Assembly: GCF_003205575.1 (NCBI RefSeq)
Contig: NZ_PYBW01000008.1
Location: forward strand, 1 to 40,667
Length of the DNA: 40,667 nt
From: Streptomyces tateyamensis
GTDB taxonomy: Bacteria; Actinomycetota; Actinomycetes; Streptomycetales; Streptomycetaceae
Reading direction: 5' to 3'
The translations under genes and the position numbers were made by a program. The notes under the pieces were generated by a model, which saw only the letters and a program-made list of their open reading frames with translations, was not told where the DNA came from and made no database searches. Positions 37,630-40,667 of the stretch are shown in pieces; position 1 is the stretch's first letter; each line of letters starts with the position of its first letter.

Positions 37630-38703
37630 TCATGGCTGGCGGCGGCTGACCTCGGCCGCGTAAGCACCCCAGTCCCCGGCAGCGGCCCGCTGCCACTTGA
37701 CGGCGACGCTGATGTGGATGCCGAGAGTGCGGGCGAGGATCGCGGCGGGCAGCTCGGTGGCGAGCTGGAAGAGGGCGGTGGAGCGGGTTTCAGCGAGCCG
37801 GATGCCGAGCTTGCGGAGTCGCTCGCCCATGGCCCAGGCGCTGATCGGGCGGCCGGGCTGGCCGCCGGGGAAGAGCCAGGGGGAGCCGGTCTGGGCGAGG
37901 ACCGCGTGGCTGCGACGAGCGGAGACCTGCTTCAGGGCCAGATCGGCGATGGGTCCGGGCAAGGTGACCGCGATGTCGCCGAGTCGGATGCGGACGATCC
38001 CGTCCGTCTCCTCGATGTGACCGGTGGTCAGCCGGGAGATCGCCGCTGGCCACTGGGCATAGAGGAGCAACAACAGGCCGGCCAGGCGGTCTTCGGTCCG
38101 GATAGTGTCATCGTGCAGCAGACGGCGGGCGGTGGCCCAGCGGGCGTCGTCGTCCATGGCCTGGGATGGGCCGTTCCACTTCACAGCGGGGAAGCTCAGG
38201 TCGCGGGCGATCTTCTGAGCGAGGGCCCAGCGCACGAAGTGGCCTGCTTCTCTTCGGAGTTGGGTCTCGTCGCGGGTCATCCAGCGGTCGAGGTCACTCT
38301 GGCGGCAGCTGGCCAGGGTCAGGTCCTGGTCCGTGAGCCAGTCCAGGAGATAGACAGCGGCTCGCAGGTGGACACGGACGACGTTGAGCTGGGTGTGTGT
38401 GATGTCGTTGCCGCGGCTTCGGCGGCGAAGCCGGCGGATCAGGTGCCAGGTCGCGTAGCGGTGCAGGATCTGCCGCCCCTCGGGGGTGGTGTGGGAGGCG
38501 ACGAGGTCCTTCACGTGCCGTTCGAGGCGGACCATCTGCTCGTCCCTGGCCGGAAGGGCGCCGGCGGCCACGAGGACGGTGCGGATGTGCTCGACGACCT
38601 TGCTGTCGGGGAGTTCGTCCAGGGCCTCGTGGGTCAGGGGACGTCGGGCGGAGGCCAGGTCGGACAGGACGGTGGAGACGATGCCCTTCGAGAGCCAGCT
38701 CAT
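37630..38703 (-). CDS. Tyrosine-recombinase-like protein lacking an obvious catalytic Tyr
   Basis: 357 residues; ATG overlaps the zinc-ribbon stop (ATGA). A SAM-like N-terminal core (VVRVHLRAAVYLLDWLTDQD) leads to a catalytic-domain-like part. It has the first Arg in AAISRLTTGHI, SPWLFPGGQPGRPISAWAMG, and an equivalent of the HxxR helix in RSTALFQLATELPAAILART. Where the Tyr should be, the sequence reads VAVKWQRAAAGDW. It therefore looks like a non-cleaving relative that may bind DNA or aid another recombinase. It is the last of a tightly overlapping XRE - zinc-ribbon - recombinase trio. Confidence 0.7.
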   Translation of the reverse strand: MSWLSKGIVSTVLSDLASARRPLTHEALDELPDSKVVEHIRTVLVAAGALPARDEQMVRLERHVKDLVASHTTPEGRQILHRYATWHLIRRLRRRSRGNDITHTQLNVVRVHLRAAVYLLDWLTDQDLTLASCRQSDLDRWMTRDETQLRREAGHFVRWALAQKIARDLSFPAVKWNGPSQAMDDDARWATARRLLHDDTIRTEDRLAGLLLLLYAQWPAAISRLTTGHIEETDGIVRIRLGDIAVTLPGPIADLALKQVSARRSHAVLAQTGSPWLFPGGQPGRPISAWAMGERLRKLGIRLAETRSTALFQLATELPAAILARTLGIHISVAVKWQRAAAGDWGAYAAEVSRRQP

Positions 38704-40040
38704 GGCGTCGCCGTCCGCTGGGTGCTGGCCAGGGCGTCGTGGAGGGCCTGCAGCTTGGGCGGGACGGTGCCCGTTTTGTCGGTGAGGAGGTCGTTGAGCC
38801 GTTGCTTGAGCGTGCAGCGGCGGCAGGGGCCGGGGGTCGTCAGCCGTTCGGCCTCACCGCAGGTCGGGCAGGGGCGCCAGAGTTCGGCGTCCGGCTTCGT
38901 GCAGGGGCCGCAGACGGGGGCGTCGACGGTGCCGGAGTGGATGTCCCGGAAGCGTCCGCAGACGGTGCAGTGCACTTCTCGCTGGTCGCAACGGCCGCAG
39001 CGGGGCTGCCCGGTCAGCTTCGAGAGCATGCAGGGTGCGGTGCGGCCGCAGATCGAGCAGACCAGTGTGGGTAGGGGGCGGCAGTTGGGGCAGATCGGCC
39101 CGTCGGGAGTCCGGGTGCTGACCATGCGCCGCTTGCCGCAGAGGATGCAAGACTCCAGGTTGGCGGGGTCCGTGATCAGGCACTTCGGACACAGCGGCTG
39201 GCCTTTGGCGTCGCGCGTGGCGGGTTCGCGCCGGGCGCCGCAGCGTGAGCACTCCTCGATGCGGGACTTGGCGATGCAGTTGCGGCAGACCCGCTGTCCT
39301 TCGAGGGGCTTGTCGATCCGGACCACGCGCTGGCAGCGAGGGCAGGCCGGCTGGATGATGCCGGCGACATCGGCGGCGTGCAGCAGGTCGATGAACTGTG
39401 GGATCGCGCGAAGGGGAGCCAGGTGCCCCTCGCCGGTCAGCAGACGGGGGTTGTCCTCCAGGGCCCAGGCCAGTTTCTGCTGGTAAGAGGGGCGGGGAGC
39501 GGACCGGCGGACCGCGCCGGCGACGACCTCCCGATCGGCGGCCGGACTGATCGCGGTGATCACCTCGTGGATGACGTCGAGCGGATCACGTGGGTCGACG
39601 TCCGGACACATCGAACAGCGCGGTCGGCCGGCCCGGTCACGCGAGTGGAGGCGACGGGTGGCTCCGCAGCCAGCGCACTCGGCGCTCTCCTGGCCGCAGA
39701 CCCCGCAGTACCAGTCCTGGCCTCGGCGCTGGAAGGTCCGCAGGTGCTTGCCGCAGTCGCGGCAGACCGGCGGCGAGATCGTCGTGGCTCCGGCCTTGCG
39801 GAGCGCGATCAGCAGGTCACCGATAGCCCGGGGCGCCGGAGACCGGCCGTCGGACAGGACCTTGGGCCCGGCTGCCAGGGCTTCGGCGAGCCGGCGCGAC
39901 TTCGCGCGGCCACCGGCGACGCCGATGACCACGGCCCGGACGGCTGCAGGGTCGAGGTCCTTCTCGACGTGGCTGATCAGGTCCGTGATCAGGCCGACAG
40001 GGTCTGTGACCGCGCGGGCCGGCTGGTCGGTGGTGGTCAC
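38700..40040 (-). CDS. Multi-zinc-ribbon protein
   Basis: 446 residues with about eight CxxC...CxxC zinc ribbons between residue 90 and 425, such as CRDCGKHLRTF with WYCGVCG, CPRCQRVV with VCRNC, CSRCGARRE with LCPKC, CILCGKRRM with ICPNC, and CTVCGRF with VCGPC. The first 90 residues are helical. Such arrays bind DNA or RNA or hold protein partners. Both ends overlap neighbouring genes by four bases, so the three products are made together. It may act as the DNA-reading subunit for the recombinase-like partner (inference). Confidence 0.8.
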   Translation of the reverse strand: MTTTDQPARAVTDPVGLITDLISHVEKDLDPAAVRAVVIGVAGGRAKSRRLAEALAAGPKVLSDGRSPAPRAIGDLLIALRKAGATTISPPVCRDCGKHLRTFQRRGQDWYCGVCGQESAECAGCGATRRLHSRDRAGRPRCSMCPDVDPRDPLDVIHEVITAISPAADREVVAGAVRRSAPRPSYQQKLAWALEDNPRLLTGEGHLAPLRAIPQFIDLLHAADVAGIIQPACPRCQRVVRIDKPLEGQRVCRNCIAKSRIEECSRCGARREPATRDAKGQPLCPKCLITDPANLESCILCGKRRMVSTRTPDGPICPNCRPLPTLVCSICGRTAPCMLSKLTGQPRCGRCDQREVHCTVCGRFRDIHSGTVDAPVCGPCTKPDAELWRPCPTCGEAERLTTPGPCRRCTLKQRLNDLLTDKTGTVPPKLQALHDALASTQRTATP

Positions 40041-40390
40041 GGCAGGTCGACGCCCCTGATCCGGGCTCGCTTGGGCCGCAGGTCACCGAGCCCGTCCGCT
40101 GCCGGCGGCGCGGCGCCGGCGGCGGCGGCCTTCTTCGGCCTCTTCACCGCGGTGGCCGAGGCGATCGGCTCGATGAGGTCGTCCATGCTGCAGTCCAGGA
40201 TGTCGAGCAGGGCCATGAGGATCTTCAGGCTCAGCCGCTCGGGGCGCTCGACGGTGAGCCGGTAGACCTGGCTCGTGGACAAGGTGATGCCCCGTTCGGC
40301 GAGCGGCGGGATGAGGTCGGTGGTGGAGAACATCCCGCGGTCCGCCATCACCTTGCGCAGGTGCCAGCGGTAGTCGAGCTTGGCAGTCAT
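40037..40390 (-). CDS. XRE-family helix-turn-helix protein
   Basis: 117 residues. A Cro/C1-type helix-turn-helix occupies residues 5-75, with LRKVMADRGMFSTTDLIPPL, TLSTSQVYRLTVERPERLSL and ALLDILDCSMDDLIEPI. A basic, Ala/Pro-rich tail follows (VKRPKKAAAAGAAP). It is first in the trio, overlaps the zinc-ribbon gene and probably controls it. Confidence 0.88.
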   Translation of the reverse strand: MTAKLDYRWHLRKVMADRGMFSTTDLIPPLAERGITLSTSQVYRLTVERPERLSLKILMALLDILDCSMDDLIEPIASATAVKRPKKAAAAGAAPPAADGLGDLRPKRARIRGVDLP

Positions 40391-40405
40391 CGTCAGGTCC
40401 TTCCG

Positions 40406-40640
40406 TCAGACCCCGGAGAACGCCGGGGCCAGTGCCTTGTGCAGGGCAGTGTTCATGAAGTCGTCGCTGACGTGGGTGTAGATCGCCGTTGAGCTGTCGC
40501 ACTCGTGGCCGACCTGCTGCTGGATGAACCGCCGGTCCACTCCGTCTTCGGTCAGGTGGGTGACGTACAAAGTGCCGGAAGGCATACGGGAAGATGAGCG
40601 AGTGGGGCTTCCCCCCGAATGGTAGACACTGGTTTGTGTG
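40406..40640 (-). pseudogene. Frameshifted C-terminus of a tyrosine recombinase
   Basis: One frame reads KPHSLIFPYAFRH, the box II region with the catalytic Arg and His. One extra base later, another frame continues YVTHLTEDGVDRRFIQQQ, then VGHECDSSTAIYTHVSDDFM with the nucleophile Tyr, and stops at 40406. The upstream frame meets a stop near 40660. It is a broken end of an integrase unlike the one at 36508, and lies directly ahead of the XRE gene. Confidence 0.75.
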
Positions 40641-40667
40641 CTTATGCGGCGAGTGTCATGGTACTCA

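Noticed and set aside
1..40667. tRNA or rRNA genes
   Set aside because: None was recognised by eye; a covariance search would be needed to exclude a missed tRNA.

Overview
The window is high-GC actinomycete chromosome, most likely from a Streptomyces or Kitasatospora relative. The pointers are GTG starts, ATGA/GTGA gene overlaps, a mycothiol-type isomerase fold, F420/FMN-dependent oxidoreductases, SAM-IV riboswitches and streptomycete-style RxHIDL leader peptides. No rRNA, tRNA or CRISPR array was recognised.

Region 1 (1-10649) is a dense signalling island. Its parts are a Ser/Thr kinase cut by the window edge, an FHA protein, a 74-residue two-motif peptide, a membrane-anchored STAND/NLR-like ATPase, a Crp/Fnr-type regulator, a divergent run of a class-III-cyclase-like protein and a helical protein, then a PP2C phosphatase, an atypical kinase and a TerY-type vWA protein. 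The last three form a TerY-P triad. The most striking signal is a set of short amyloid-like motifs. The ATPase N-terminus and the small peptide share a GDVSGT-[MF]-IVG core. The other end of the same peptide shares a VFAVxxGxxHxx[YF] core with the C-termini of the cyclase-like and helical proteins. The peptide therefore looks like a bridge from one NLR-type sensor to two outputs.

Region 2 (10632-21742) is mostly sulfur acquisition. Two divergent transcription units each begin with a SAM-IV riboswitch followed by a leader-peptide ORF. Leftwards they lead to FMN-dependent (LLM) monooxygenases and a flavin reductase. Rightwards they lead to a polar amino-acid-type ABC importer and an acetyltransferase. 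Two of the leftward monooxygenase genes have collapsed to joined N- and C-terminal ends.

Region 3 (21800-32778) holds an NCS1 nucleobase-type permease beside a decayed F420-type LLM gene, an internally shortened MFS transporter, an AurF-like diiron oxygenase with an FprB-like ferredoxin reductase behind a perfect inverted repeat, a mycothiol-type isomerase-fold protein, a methyltransferase, a flavohaemoglobin-like protein with a PPOX-fold partner, a small HD hydrolase and the stump of an ABC exporter.

Region 4 (32921-35938) has an ECF sigma factor with an overlapping membrane protein, a small membrane protein, a secreted protein of unknown family and a low-GC gap. Region 5 (35939-40667) is mobile-element debris: a TnpC/DUF6262-like gene, integrase fragments, a GNAT gene, and an XRE - zinc-ribbon - degenerate recombinase trio.
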